Origin: Pseudomonas vancouverensis | GTDB taxonomy: Bacteria; Pseudomonadota; Gammaproteobacteria; Pseudomonadales; Pseudomonadaceae | NCBI RefSeq assembly: GCF_004348895.1 | Contig: NZ_RRZK01000029.1 | Location: 248,001-312,000, forward strand | Direction: 5' to 3' | DNA: 64,000 nt | Shown: positions 41,408-52,007 of the stretch, piece by piece | How positions within the stretch are numbered: the stretch's first letter is position 1 | How the letters are laid out: every line of letters starts with the position of its first letter | Translations under genes and position numbers: made by a program | The notes under the pieces: generated by a model | Databases searched by the model: none | What the model saw: only the letters and a program-made list of their open reading frames with translations | Told to the model about the DNA's origin: nothing

Positions 41408-42280
41408 TCAGCCTACCAGTCGGTTCACGCGGGTCATTTTCAACAGCACCCAGATCAGCGCGCTGACCAGTGCCAGCAAGACCACGCTCAGTGCCGCACC
41501 CAGGCCCCAGTTGCTGGTCTGGAACATTTGCAGGAACACGTACTCGGCGATCATCACCGTTTGCCCGCCACCCAACAGCACCGGAGTGATGAAGAAGCCC
41601 AGGCAGAACACGAAGACCATGATGAAGGCACCGAGGATGCCTGGCAGGGTCTGCGGCAGCAGCACTTGCCAGAAGGTGCGCAGGGCACCGGCACCCAGGC
41701 CGCGAGAGGCCATGAGCACGCGTTGGTCCAGTTGGCGCATGGTCGACAGCAGCGGGAACACCGCGTACGGGATCATCACGTGGAGCATGCCGATGACCAC
41801 GCCTATTTCATTGCGGCTCAGTTGCAGCGGTTGGTCGATCAGGCCCATGCCCATCAGGCCGTTGTTCAACACGCCGTTGCTGCGCAGGGCGATCAACCAG
41901 CCGAAGGCGCGTACCAGCACCGAAATCCAGAACGGGATGAAGATGCAGATCTCCACCACGCGCTGCCAGAACGGCGGGCTGAACACCCAGCAGTAGGCCA
42001 GCAGATAACCGATGATCAAGGCCAGGCCGCTGACCGTCAGACACAGGCGCAGGGTGCGCCAGAGCATCTCGTGGATCGCCGGGTCCGTGGCGATGCGCTG
42101 GTACTGCTCGATGCCCGGGGTGGGCAGCGAAAAGCTCCAGCCGACCACGCCGAGAAACGGCAGCACGTAGAACACCAGCAGCAACACCGGCAGCGGGAAC
42201 AACAGCAAGCCGCGCTCCAGGCCCGGCGAGCTGAACCGCGCTTTGGGCGCGGTCAGGGTTGTGGTCAGGGTCGTCGTCAT
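41408..42280 (-). CDS. ABC transporter permease, PotB type
   Basis: The 290-residue protein has six membrane segments plus an N-terminal cytoplasmic stretch, and the EAA loop LDQRVLMASRGLGAGALRTFWQVLLPQTLPGI. It pairs with the PotC-like permease to form the membrane channel of the importer. It begins 10 bases after the binding-protein gene. Confidence 0.88.
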   Translation of the reverse strand: MTTTLTTTLTAPKARFSSPGLERGLLLFPLPVLLLVFYVLPFLGVVGWSFSLPTPGIEQYQRIATDPAIHEMLWRTLRLCLTVSGLALIIGYLLAYCWVFSPPFWQRVVEICIFIPFWISVLVRAFGWLIALRSNGVLNNGLMGMGLIDQPLQLSRNEIGVVIGMLHVMIPYAVFPLLSTMRQLDQRVLMASRGLGAGALRTFWQVLLPQTLPGILGAFIMVFVFCLGFFITPVLLGGGQTVMIAEYVFLQMFQTSNWGLGAALSVVLLALVSALIWVLLKMTRVNRLVG

Positions 42281-42290
42281 GGTCGATGGC

Positions 42291-43409
42291 TCACTTGGAC
42301 AGGCGCGTCAGATACTCTTCCAGGGCCTTGGAATAGTTATCGGCGTACCACTGTGCATTGAGGGCGATCTGTTTTTTCAGGTTGTCCGGCGAAGCGCAGT
42401 TGGCTTGCAGTTGCTCGGGCGACATGAGTTTTTCCGTGGCGCTGTTCGACGGGCCGTTGCCCAGTGCTTCGAACAGCTTGAGCTGGCCTTCAGGCTGCAA
42501 GGCGTGCTGGATGAACTGCATGGCCGGCTGCGTGCCGCCCGGGTTGCCGGTCAATACCGCCCAGCTGCTGGAGTTGATGAAGCCATTGTCGAAGCTCCAG
42601 CGCACACGGTTGTCGGTGTCTTCGCTGAGCAGCTTGGCGCGGGTGTGCCAGATCGCGCCGACCGACACTTCGCCGTCGACCATCAGTTGCTGGCTCTCGG
42701 CACCCGAACTCCAGAACGACAGCACGTGCGGCTTGATTTCGTCGATCTTCTTCATCGCCCGCGGCACGTCCAGCGGGTACAGCTGATCGGCAGGCACGCC
42801 GTCGGCCAGCAGCGCCGCTTCGAGCATGCCGTTCATCCATTTGTACAAGGTGCGCTTGCCGGGGAATTTCTTCACGTCCCAGAAATCCGCCCAGGTCTTG
42901 GGCCCGTTGTCGCCAAACTTGGCGCTGTCCCAGGCCATGACGTAGCTGAACTGGTAGCTGGCGATGCCGAAGTCGGAACTCAGGGCCGGCGCGACCTGAT
43001 CACGCTTGATGGTGTTGTAGTCCAGCGGTTGCAGGATCTTCTCGCGACCCAGGACGATGGCGCTGTAGCTCTCGACGTCGACCACGTCCCAGCTCGGTTG
43101 ACCGCTGGCCAGTTGCGAACGGATCGCGCCCTCGGTCGGGCCGGCGCCGTCGATGCGCACCTGGATCCCGGTGTTCTTGGTGAAGGTGTCGGTCCAGGCC
43201 GACTTGAACGCGTTCAGCGCGTCGCCACCCCAGTTGACCACCACCAGCGGCTTGTCCGCCGACCAGCTGATGCCGCTGCGCAGCGCCAGCGGCACGGCGG
43301 CCAGCAGGCCCATGGCCTGGATGAAGGTGCGACGGTTGATCTGACCGTCACGGGCCTTTTCGATAAGCACTTCGATGCAGTCTTGCTGGTGATCCTGGCG
43401 CATGGGCAA
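42291..43409 (-). CDS. Periplasmic polyamine-type substrate-binding protein (PotD/PotF family)
   Basis: The 372-residue protein has a long N-terminus ending in a twin-arginine-like signal (INRRTFIQAMGLLAAVPLALRSG), then a type II periplasmic binding fold (PLVVVNWGGDALNAFKSAWTDTFTKNTGIQVRID...). The Tat-type signal is unusual beside the Sec signal of E. coli PotD. The ligand is unknown; polyamines, amino acids and opine-like compounds are bound by close relatives. The divergent amidohydrolase operon nearby hints at an amide-containing ligand. Confidence 0.85.
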   Translation of the reverse strand: MPMRQDHQQDCIEVLIEKARDGQINRRTFIQAMGLLAAVPLALRSGISWSADKPLVVVNWGGDALNAFKSAWTDTFTKNTGIQVRIDGAGPTEGAIRSQLASGQPSWDVVDVESYSAIVLGREKILQPLDYNTIKRDQVAPALSSDFGIASYQFSYVMAWDSAKFGDNGPKTWADFWDVKKFPGKRTLYKWMNGMLEAALLADGVPADQLYPLDVPRAMKKIDEIKPHVLSFWSSGAESQQLMVDGEVSVGAIWHTRAKLLSEDTDNRVRWSFDNGFINSSSWAVLTGNPGGTQPAMQFIQHALQPEGQLKLFEALGNGPSNSATEKLMSPEQLQANCASPDNLKKQIALNAQWYADNYSKALEEYLTRLSK

Positions 43410-43493
43410 GTCCTCAAGCGGCGGGCACCTCGGTGGGCACCGGCCTTTTTGTTGTCATTGGAAGAGAGCTTTTTGACGCAATGTTCTGGGGGT

Positions 43494-44585
<1,092 letters not shown>

Positions 44586-44762
44586 AATGAGGTTCCTCTT
44601 CTTATTTTGCCCATCAAACGTTCGAGGACGGAGGTCAATCCGAAATGGGCTTTCGGCCTATTATTGTTAAAAATATCGCTACATCAATGGAATTATTTTG
44701 CGCGCATTGGTTAGTTTTATTACTCAAAAACCAACGGTAACACTGCCCCCTGTGGGAGCGTT

Positions 44763-45668
44763 TCAGAGGGTGTCCTGCCAGGTCTGGTGCGATGACTGCA
44801 GCTGGGTCTTGACCCAGTTGCTGAACGCCTTGACCACCGGGCGCTCGGCTTTCTGCGGGTCGGCGGCCAGGTAATAGCCGCGGTGCAGGTCGATGCCGAT
44901 GTCGAACGGCCGCACCAGCAAGCCCTTGGACAGCGCGTCGCCGCTGATCAGGTTGTCACCGATGGCGATGCCTTGACCGGCAATGCAGGCCGACTGCGCG
45001 CAATGCGCATCGGAAAACAGAATGCCGCTCATCGCGTTGACCCCCGAAGCCCCGGCGGCGGTCAGCCAGACCCGCCAGTCCGAGTAGTCAGTCATGTGCA
45101 GCAGGGGGTAGTTGCTCAGTTCCTGGGGGCTTTTCAATCCGCTCAGCGCGTTGATCAGACGCGGGCTGCACACCGGGAAGAAACGCAACGCGACGATTTC
45201 CTCAACAATCATTTCCGGCCAGTCGCCAATCCCGTAGGCGATGAACAGGTCGGCGTTCTGGTTGTGGGTGTCGTCCGGTGTACGCGGAGAAATCAGCTGC
45301 AACTGCACCTGCGGAAACTGGCGCAGAAAGGCACCGATGTGGTGACACAGGAAGTAGGTGGCGAAACCGGGAGCACAACTCACGCACAAGCGCCCGGACA
45401 CTTCCTGATCGCCGACCAGGTGCCCGGCGTCGAGCAGGTTCAGGAGGATGCCGTGGACTTCCCGCGCATAACGTTCGCCCTGGTAGGTCAGGCCGATACC
45501 GCGACCAATGCGCTCGGTCAGGGCAAAGCCCACGCACTCTTCAAGCTTGCTGATCTGGTGGCTGATGGCGCTGCGGGTCAGGTTCAGTTCCCGGGCCGCG
45601 ACGGACACGCTGCCCGAGCGAGCGACGGCGTCGAGGGCGCGAAGGGCTGTCATCGAAGGAAAACGCAT
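44763..45668 (-). CDS. LysR-family transcriptional regulator
   Basis: The 301-residue protein has the LysR helix-turn-helix (residues 8-66; SGSVSVAARELNLTRSAISHQISKLE) and an effector-binding domain (about 90-295). It sits between the transporter operon and the divergent amidohydrolase operon, so it probably controls one or both. A 7-bp inverted repeat in the divergent gap is a candidate binding site. Confidence 0.87.
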   Translation of the reverse strand: MRFPSMTALRALDAVARSGSVSVAARELNLTRSAISHQISKLEECVGFALTERIGRGIGLTYQGERYAREVHGILLNLLDAGHLVGDQEVSGRLCVSCAPGFATYFLCHHIGAFLRQFPQVQLQLISPRTPDDTHNQNADLFIAYGIGDWPEMIVEEIVALRFFPVCSPRLINALSGLKSPQELSNYPLLHMTDYSDWRVWLTAAGASGVNAMSGILFSDAHCAQSACIAGQGIAIGDNLISGDALSKGLLVRPFDIGIDLHRGYYLAADPQKAERPVVKAFSNWVKTQLQSSHQTWQDTL

Positions 45669-45739
45669 AAATCATCCCGTTCTTGTTGTTAGTGCTGGAT
45701 ATGGTGACGTAAATCGAACAGTCAGGCCAAAAAAAATCG

Positions 45740-45765
45740 ATTGTTGTATTGGTTGGTTCAACAAT
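45740..45765. promoter_or_regulatory. Inverted repeat, candidate LysR-type operator
   Basis: ATTGTTG and CAACAAT form perfect 7-bp arms with a 12-base spacer, about 72 bases upstream of the LysR start and 150 before the amidohydrolase. Size and location fit an LTTR recognition site. Confidence 0.5.
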
Positions 45766-45914
45766 ACTAGCTCAAATGTTCACTGACCCGTTGTATGCCA
45801 GAAGCGATCGCCTCGACGTTTCCCGGTGACTAAAACAACAACAATTTTTCAGGTTCCCGACACGCCCCGCGTCCCGTGGACCTTTCAATCTCCCTGAAAT
45901 CAAAGGTGGCTTGC

Positions 45915-47663
45915 ATGGCTGAGTCCGACAACTTCTCCTCTACACATTCCGCGCAGGGGACCTACGCCGATCTGATCCTCAGCAACGGTCGTATCTACAC
46001 TCAGGACCCGGCGAACCCGTGGGCCGAGGCCGTGGCGATCCGTGATGGCAAGTTGATCGGTGTCGGCAGTGTCGCTGCGCTCGCGATGTACAAGGGCTCG
46101 ACCACTCGTGTGCACGACCTGCAAGGCGCGTTCTGCATGCCCGGCCTGCATGACATGCACACCCACCCGGACCTCGCGCTGGCGCCACGCTACAGCGACG
46201 ACCTGGATGTCGGTATCGAAGACCCGACGCCTGAACAACTGCGCGAAAGCATCCTCGCCTACGCCGACAAGCATCCGGGCGATGGCTGGATCTACGGTCA
46301 GTACTGGGTGCGCTACACCTTCCGCGAAGCCGGCCTGACTCCGGGGCGTGCGTGGCTCGACAGCGTCATGCCGGACCGTCCGGTGGCGCTGCTGGACCGC
46401 ATGTGGGGCACCATGATGGTCAACTCCAAGGCCCTGGAATTGGCCGGCATCGATGGCAATACCTCCGATCCGCGCAACGGCTACTTCGAGCGTGACGAAC
46501 TGACCGGCGAACCCACCGGCCTGATGATCGACGGCGCCTACGCGATGATCCACGCGGCGATGCCACCGACCCCGGTCAGCGTGCTGCGCCGTGCCTACCG
46601 CGATGGCGTGCACTTCCAGAGTTCCCGTGGGGTGACCGCGAGCAAATATGTGCATGTCTGCGAACAGCGCCTGCAAGCCCTGAAGGAGCTGGACGACAGC
46701 GGCGAACTGACCGTGCGCATCGAAGCGGCGATCAGTTGGCAGGACGACATCTTCCCGGTGCGCCGTCGCTGGGAACTGCTGGCGGGCGAGCGTCACTACT
46801 ACCGCAGCGCACGCCTTAGCGCCAACGCGGTGAAGTTCCACTTCGACGGCACCGTCGAACCGAAATCCTCGTACCTGCTGACCCCGTGGCCGGAAGAGAA
46901 AACCTGGCGCGGCAAGCTCAACCTGACCCCGGAACACATCACCGACATGGTGGTGGACATGGACCGCAAGGGCATCCGCGTGATCGCCCACTGCACCGGC
47001 GACGGCGCGTCCGACGTGTTCCTCGATGCCGTGGCCGAAGCCCGTCGTCGCAACGGCTTCAGCGGCGTACGCCACCAGTGCGCGCACAGCACCCTGCTGC
47101 ACCCGGGCAACCTGCCGCGCTTCAAGGAACTGAACGTCATCGCTGAGTTTTCCCCGGCGGCCTGGTACCCGACCCCCTTTGCCAGCGGCGCACGTTCGGG
47201 CTACGGCCAGGAACGCCTCAAGCGCATCTACGACTTCAAAGGCGTGTTGGCAGCGGGCGGCACGGCGGTGATGGGCACCGACTGGCCGGTGGCATCCATC
47301 GACCCATGGCTGGCCCTGGAGACCATGATCACCCGGCAGAACCCGTGGAACGACGACCCGGCATGCTTCGGCGACCCGATCAGCCTCGAACAGGCGCTGA
47401 CCGTGATCACCAGCAACGGCGCCGTGGCCATGGGCCTGGAACACAGCACCGGCAGCCTGCAAGTGGGCAAGTCGGCGGACCTGATCGTCATCGACCGTGA
47501 CCTGTTCGCCCAGCCGGCGCGCAATTACATCCACAAGACCCAGGTGCTGCAGACCTTCGTCGAAGGGCAACTGGTCTATGACCGTCACTCGAGCCTGCAA
47601 GCCATTGGCCTCAAGGCCGTGTGGCAAGGTGAACCACCGGTGCTGGAGGGCAAGGCAGAATGA
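45915..47663 (+). CDS. Amidohydrolase family 3 (YtcJ-like) metal-dependent hydrolase
   Basis: The 582-residue enzyme has the amidohydrolase barrel with metal motifs MPGLHDMHTHPD (HxH), VIAHCTGDGASD and RHQCAHST, the aspartate in VMGTDWPVAS, and the beta-sandwich pieces at both ends (ADLILSNGRIYTQDPANPW and GKSADLIVIDRDLF). Such enzymes hydrolyse amide or N-acyl bonds; the substrate is unknown. AGGTGG precedes ATG 45915, the chosen start. Its stop overlaps the CobW gene, forming an operon with the GTPase and an aldolase. Confidence 0.87.
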   Translation: MAESDNFSSTHSAQGTYADLILSNGRIYTQDPANPWAEAVAIRDGKLIGVGSVAALAMYKGSTTRVHDLQGAFCMPGLHDMHTHPDLALAPRYSDDLDVGIEDPTPEQLRESILAYADKHPGDGWIYGQYWVRYTFREAGLTPGRAWLDSVMPDRPVALLDRMWGTMMVNSKALELAGIDGNTSDPRNGYFERDELTGEPTGLMIDGAYAMIHAAMPPTPVSVLRRAYRDGVHFQSSRGVTASKYVHVCEQRLQALKELDDSGELTVRIEAAISWQDDIFPVRRRWELLAGERHYYRSARLSANAVKFHFDGTVEPKSSYLLTPWPEEKTWRGKLNLTPEHITDMVVDMDRKGIRVIAHCTGDGASDVFLDAVAEARRRNGFSGVRHQCAHSTLLHPGNLPRFKELNVIAEFSPAAWYPTPFASGARSGYGQERLKRIYDFKGVLAAGGTAVMGTDWPVASIDPWLALETMITRQNPWNDDPACFGDPISLEQALTVITSNGAVAMGLEHSTGSLQVGKSADLIVIDRDLFAQPARNYIHKTQVLQTFVEGQLVYDRHSSLQAIGLKAVWQGEPPVLEGKAE

Positions 47664-48607
47664 CGTCTCCACGTATTGCCGTGACCGTGGTGTCGGGGTT
47701 TCTCGGCGCCGGCAAAACCACCTTGCTCAACCGCATGGTGCGCCGTGCGGAGGGCAGCCGACTGGCCGTGATCGTCAATGATTTCGGCGAACTGAACATT
47801 GATGCAGCCATCGTTTCCGAAGTAACGGACGCGGTGTATAGCCTGCAAAACGGCTGCATCTGCTGCACTGTGCAGGAAGACCTGCTGGCGCAACTGGGCA
47901 GCCTGGCGCAACTGGAGCCACGGCTCGAACGCATCGTCATCGAGTGCAGCGGTGTCTCCGATCCGCAGCGCATCGTGCAGACCCTCGCCTACCCGCAACT
48001 GCGCAGCCAGATGCAACTGGACATGGTCATCACCGTGGTCGACGCCACCCGCCATTTGCAGCTCGAAGGTGAGTACGCACGCCTGGCGCGGGCACAGGTT
48101 GCGGCCGCCGATCTGCTGTTGCTGAACAAGACCGATCTGGTCGATGAAGAGCAATTGCAAGGCTTGCGCAATGCCCTGGGATTACGCACCCGCATCCACG
48201 AAAGTGTGCAGGCGCAATTGCCGGACGCGCTGTGGCTCGACACCGATCTGGAGTTGGAACCGCGTGCGGTGAAGCCGCTGACACGGGTGTCCGATGGCGA
48301 CCATGGCGAGATGTTCAGCAGTTGGTTGTGGCAGAGCGATGCGCGTCTGGATGCCGACGGTTTGCGTGGCTGGTTGCAGGCCTTGCCCAGTGACGTGTTC
48401 CGGGTCAAGGGCCTGGTGGTGCTGGCCCAGGGCAACAAGGCGCACTGGTTGCAACACGTCGGCACCCGCAGTCAGTTCCTGCTGGCTACCGATGAAGCCC
48501 TGGCGAAAACCACGCGCCTGGTGTTCATCGCCCGTCGTGGTTTCGATGGTTGGGACGCCTTGGGCCAAGGGCTTGAGGCTTGTGTGGTGAAGGAGGTGGC
48601 GGCATGA
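47660..48607 (+). CDS. CobW/COG0523-family GTPase (putative metal chaperone)
   Basis: The 315-residue protein has Walker A GFLGAGKTTLLNR, the metal motif CxCC (NGCICCTVQ), the NKTD guanine motif, and a C-terminal CobW domain (about 215-310). Members deliver zinc, cobalt or iron to client enzymes. It overlaps the amidohydrolase by four bases, so that metalloenzyme is the obvious client; the class II aldolase downstream is another. Confidence 0.88.
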   Translation: MTSPRIAVTVVSGFLGAGKTTLLNRMVRRAEGSRLAVIVNDFGELNIDAAIVSEVTDAVYSLQNGCICCTVQEDLLAQLGSLAQLEPRLERIVIECSGVSDPQRIVQTLAYPQLRSQMQLDMVITVVDATRHLQLEGEYARLARAQVAAADLLLLNKTDLVDEEQLQGLRNALGLRTRIHESVQAQLPDALWLDTDLELEPRAVKPLTRVSDGDHGEMFSSWLWQSDARLDADGLRGWLQALPSDVFRVKGLVVLAQGNKAHWLQHVGTRSQFLLATDEALAKTTRLVFIARRGFDGWDALGQGLEACVVKEVAA

Positions 48608-49359
48608 ACCCGATCGAACAGCGTTTGCGCGAAGAACTGGCGGCCTGCTATCGGTTGATTGCGCATTTCCGTATGACCGACCTGATCTTCACCCACATCT
48701 CGGTGCGGATCCCGGGGCCGGAACATCATTTTCTGATCAACCCCTATGGGCTGATGTTCGATGAAATCACCGCGTCCAATCTGGTCAAGATCGACCTCGA
48801 CGGCCATGCCGTCGAGCCGTCACCGTACCCGGTGAACCCCGCCGGTTTCGTGATTCACAGCGCCATCCACGGCGCCCGTGAAAACGCGCAATGCGTGCTG
48901 CACACCCACACCAAATCCGGTTGCGCGGTGGCGGCGCTCAAGTGCGGATTGTTGCCGGTGAACCAGATCTCCCTGGAGTTTTATGGCCGGGTTGCCTACC
49001 ACGACTACGAAGGCGTGGCGCTGGACTTGAGCGAGCAAGAGCGTCTGGTCGCGGACATCGGTGACAAGCCGGTGTTGATGTTGCGCAACCACGGCTTGCT
49101 GACGGTAGGGGAGACGGTGGGGCAGGCGTTCATGCGCATGTACTACCTGGAAAAGGCTTGCGACATTCAACTGGCAGCCATGGCTGCGGGAGAGTTGGTC
49201 TTGCCACCGGCCGACGTCTGCGCGCACACCGAGCGTCAGTTCAATGATCCGGGGCGGCCGCTGGAAGAGGGTGAGTTGAACGACCCGGATGCGATGCAAC
49301 TGGCCTGGGCGGCGTTGTTGCGATTGCTGGACCGCGTTGCGCCCGGGTATCGCGACTGA
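48604..49359 (+). CDS. Class II aldolase/adducin-family protein
   Basis: The 251-residue protein has the class II aldolase fold with zinc-binding LHTHTKSG and a later NHGLLTVG histidine, and an N-terminal HISVRIPG loop. Relatives cleave sugar phosphates or act as decarboxylases and hydrolases on other substrates. Its ATG overlaps the CobW stop (ATGA), so the three genes are coupled; an upstream GTG is possible. Its role in breakdown of the amidohydrolase product is inferred. Confidence 0.85.
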   Translation: MNPIEQRLREELAACYRLIAHFRMTDLIFTHISVRIPGPEHHFLINPYGLMFDEITASNLVKIDLDGHAVEPSPYPVNPAGFVIHSAIHGARENAQCVLHTHTKSGCAVAALKCGLLPVNQISLEFYGRVAYHDYEGVALDLSEQERLVADIGDKPVLMLRNHGLLTVGETVGQAFMRMYYLEKACDIQLAAMAAGELVLPPADVCAHTERQFNDPGRPLEEGELNDPDAMQLAWAALLRLLDRVAPGYRD

Positions 49360-49389
49360 TCCAGAAAATCGGTTGTTTGGGCCTGCGCC

Positions 49390-49481
49390 ATCGCGAGCAA
49401 GCTCGCTCCCACAGTGAAGTTCAGTGAACACCGTATCCGGATGCGATGCGGATTAAATGTGGGAGCGAGCTTGCTCGCGAT
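49390..49481. repeat. REP doublet (REPIN)
   Basis: ATCGCGAGCAAGCTCGCTCC... at 49390-49414 and the inverse (GGGAGCGAGCTTGCTCGCGA) within 49459-49481 enclose a ~45-base centre. It lies between the aldolase gene and the convergent histidine kinase gene. Confidence 0.87.
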
Positions 49482-49507
49482 AACGGAGTGTCAGGCACCT
49501 CAGACTT

Positions 49508-51028
49508 TCAGGCCGGCCGCGGTGTGTTGAGGTTCATCGAGCGCACCGCCAGCGCCGTCGCCGTGTCCTCATCGATCGGCAAGGAAAACCGGAAGGTCGC
49601 CCCACGCCCCGGCACCTCCACCAACTGAATCTCGCAGCCATGCAATTGCAGGATGCGATGCACAATCCTCAGCCCCAACCCGCCATCACGCCGTGCACCG
49701 CCGATATTGAACGGCCGCAAAAACAGCCCTTCGCGCAACTCCGGCGCAATCCCCGGTCCGCTGTCGCTGACGGTGACGTCGATAAACGCCCCACGCGGTC
49801 GCAAGTCCAGTTCCACCTCGCCACCCTGCGGCGTATGGCGCAGGGCATTGTCGAACAGGTTGGTCAGCACCCGCTCGATCAACCCCAGGTCGGCACAGGC
49901 CGGTGAAACATTCGGGGCGAAGGTCGCCTTGAGCTCGACCTTGCGCGCCTCGGCGGTCAGCTCGAATTTCTGGAAGATGTCCTGGGCCAGATCGGTCAGC
50001 GAGAAGCGCTCCAGAATCGGCTGCACAAAACCGTGCTCCAGGCGCACCAGTTCCAGCAACGATTGCGCCAGGCCACCGACCTTGCGGCTCTGGTCCAGGG
50101 CGATACCCAGGTAACGACGGCGGTCGGCAGGGGACAGCGAGGCGTCCTTGAGCGACAGGGTTTCCAGATAGCCGTGCAGCGACGCCAGTGGCGTGCGCAG
50201 ATCGTGGGAGATGTTCGCCACCAGCTCGCGACGTTCCTGATCCTGGCGGGTCAACGTTCGCCATTGCTCGCCAAGCCGCGCCTGCATCTGCCGGAAGGCG
50301 GCGTCGAGCACGGCGATTTCATCGTGACTGGCGGCTTTTTCCACGGCGACCGGCAACGCCGGCGTGACCGGCACACCGTCGATGTCGAACTGGCTGACAG
50401 TCTCGGTCAAGCGTCGCAAAGGCCGGGTGATCAGGGCAAAGGCAGTAAGGCCGGCAATCAGGCAGAGCAGGGCGACCAGGGCGATGGACAACAATGCGGT
50501 GTTAAGCGCTGCACTGGTGGCGCCGCGCTCGGCCAGGCGATCGTGGTCTTCGCCCAGCAGCACCACGTACAGATAACCGGCGGGTTTGCCGTCGACCTTC
50601 AATGGGGCGGCACTGAACACCTTGCGCGCATCGACGCTGCGCGGATCGTCGCCAAGAATCGGCAAGGCATCGCCGCGCAGCAGACGCTGAACCGGTGCCA
50701 GGTCAATGCGCTCGCGATGAATGCGGCCTTCGGGGGCGGCACTGCCGACAATCTTGCCCTCGGTGTCGAGCAGGTACACCTCGACACTCGGGTTGACCAG
50801 CATCAACTGGCTGAACAGGTCGCGCACGGCGTTGGGCATCAGGCCCTTGGTGTCCATCAACACGGTGTCCCGGGCGATGTGTTGCGCCAGGTCGCGGGAC
50901 AGGCCTTGCACCACTTCCTGCTCGTGCATCTGGTTGGAGCGCACCTGCAACCACGCCGACGTGCCGCAGCACACCAGCAGCAACACGGCGAACACCAGGG
51001 ACAGTCGTTGCGTCAGGGTCAGCCTCAT
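49508..51028 (-). CDS. Sensor histidine kinase
   Basis: The 506-residue membrane kinase has two membrane segments (about residues 8-27 and 180-205) around a periplasmic sensor of ~150 residues, a HAMP linker, the HisKA phosphoacceptor in ELVANISHDLRTPLASLHGY, and a HATPase domain with N (LFDNALRHTP) and G (VSDSGPGIAP, GGLGLRIVHRI) boxes. Its ATG overlaps the response regulator stop (ATGA), so the pair is coupled; the longer open frame upstream lies inside the regulator gene. It is divergent from msrB-dipZ-msrA, so it may sense oxidative damage in the envelope. Confidence 0.88.
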   Translation of the reverse strand: MRLTLTQRLSLVFAVLLLVCCGTSAWLQVRSNQMHEQEVVQGLSRDLAQHIARDTVLMDTKGLMPNAVRDLFSQLMLVNPSVEVYLLDTEGKIVGSAAPEGRIHRERIDLAPVQRLLRGDALPILGDDPRSVDARKVFSAAPLKVDGKPAGYLYVVLLGEDHDRLAERGATSAALNTALLSIALVALLCLIAGLTAFALITRPLRRLTETVSQFDIDGVPVTPALPVAVEKAASHDEIAVLDAAFRQMQARLGEQWRTLTRQDQERRELVANISHDLRTPLASLHGYLETLSLKDASLSPADRRRYLGIALDQSRKVGGLAQSLLELVRLEHGFVQPILERFSLTDLAQDIFQKFELTAEARKVELKATFAPNVSPACADLGLIERVLTNLFDNALRHTPQGGEVELDLRPRGAFIDVTVSDSGPGIAPELREGLFLRPFNIGGARRDGGLGLRIVHRILQLHGCEIQLVEVPGRGATFRFSLPIDEDTATALAVRSMNLNTPRPA

Positions 51029-51744
51029 GGCTGCTGCTCCTCGCCGGTGGCGAATTTGTAGCCGCGGCCCCACACCGTGAGGATGCGCACCGGTTGCGCC
51101 GGGTCGGTTTCGATCTTGGCGCGCAGGCGATTGATGTGCGTATTGACCGTGTGCTCGTAGCCTTCGTGGCTGTAGCCCCACACAGCGTTGAGCAGGTCCA
51201 TGCGCGAAAACACCTTGCCGGGCTGGCGGGCGAAAAAGTACAGCAGGTCGAACTCCCGCGGCGTCAGGTCCAGGCGCCGGCCGTCGAGGGCCACTTCCCG
51301 GGTGATCGGGTCGATGCTCAGGCCATCGATGATCAGGCTGCCGGCGTCCATCTTCAGATTGCGCGCCATGGCATCGACCCGGCGCAGCAACGCCTTGACC
51401 CGTGCCACCAGCTCCAGCATGGAAAACGGTTTGGCCAGGTAATCGTCGGCGCCGAGTTCGAGGCCGACGATGCGGTGCATTTCACTGGAGCGGGCACTGG
51501 TGATGATGATCGGCGTGTAGCGCGCCATGGCTCGGGCACGGCGGCAGATTTCCAGGCCGTCGACGCCGGGCAGCATCAGGTCGAGGACCAGTGCATCCCA
51601 GTTGCCCTGTTGCAGCAGGCGCATGCCTTCGTCGCCATCGGCACTGTGCACCACCTCGAACTGCTCATCACGCAGATGCAGGCAGATCAGGTCGGCGATG
51701 TGCAGGTCGTCTTCGACCACGAGTACGCGTTTGCTCTGTTCCAT
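51025..51744 (-). CDS. OmpR-family response regulator
   Basis: The 239-residue regulator has a receiver domain (residues 7-120; acidic E11-D12-D13, phosphoacceptor D55 in VLDLMLPGVDG, lysine in DYLAKPFS) and a winged-helix DNA-binding domain (about 140-235; PREFDLLYFFARQPGKVFSRMDLLNAVWG). ATG 51744 is preferred over a TTG three codons upstream. The adjacent divergent operon encodes extracytoplasmic Msr enzymes, its likeliest target. Confidence 0.88.
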   Translation of the reverse strand: MEQSKRVLVVEDDLHIADLICLHLRDEQFEVVHSADGDEGMRLLQQGNWDALVLDLMLPGVDGLEICRRARAMARYTPIIITSARSSEMHRIVGLELGADDYLAKPFSMLELVARVKALLRRVDAMARNLKMDAGSLIIDGLSIDPITREVALDGRRLDLTPREFDLLYFFARQPGKVFSRMDLLNAVWGYSHEGYEHTVNTHINRLRAKIETDPAQPVRILTVWGRGYKFATGEEQQP

Positions 51745-51779
51745 CCGGTGCAATCCTTCTGGGCCATGCTTTTGTCAGT

Positions 51780-51853
51780 GTGGGAGCGAGCTTGCTCGCG
51801 ATGGCGGTTTCAGATCCAGTATTCATGGCGGCTGACACACTGCTATCGCGAGC
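51780..51853. repeat. REP element with truncated partner
   Basis: A full arm GTGGGAGCGAGCTTGCTCGC (51780-51802) is followed 40 bases later by only the first part of the inverted arm (ATCGCGAGCAGG, 51843-51854), so the doublet is eroded. It sits in the gap between the two-component system and msrB. Confidence 0.7.
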
Positions 51854-52007
51854 AGGAAGTGTCAGGTGCCGTTCCGGTGATAGGCATTGTGCGGGTTTTT
51901 CCCGAGGCGAGTTATCACGAATTGTTTAACTTCCCGTGAGGATTTGGCGATCCCCCAAAGCCTAGGCTGAGTTCCATGAAACACCCCCCGGTCTTTTGGA
52001 GGCAGCC

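Noticed and set aside
45900..47672. 590-residue minus-strand open frame opposite the amidohydrolase
   Set aside because: Composition is that of an antisense shadow; the plus-strand product has all metal-binding motifs.
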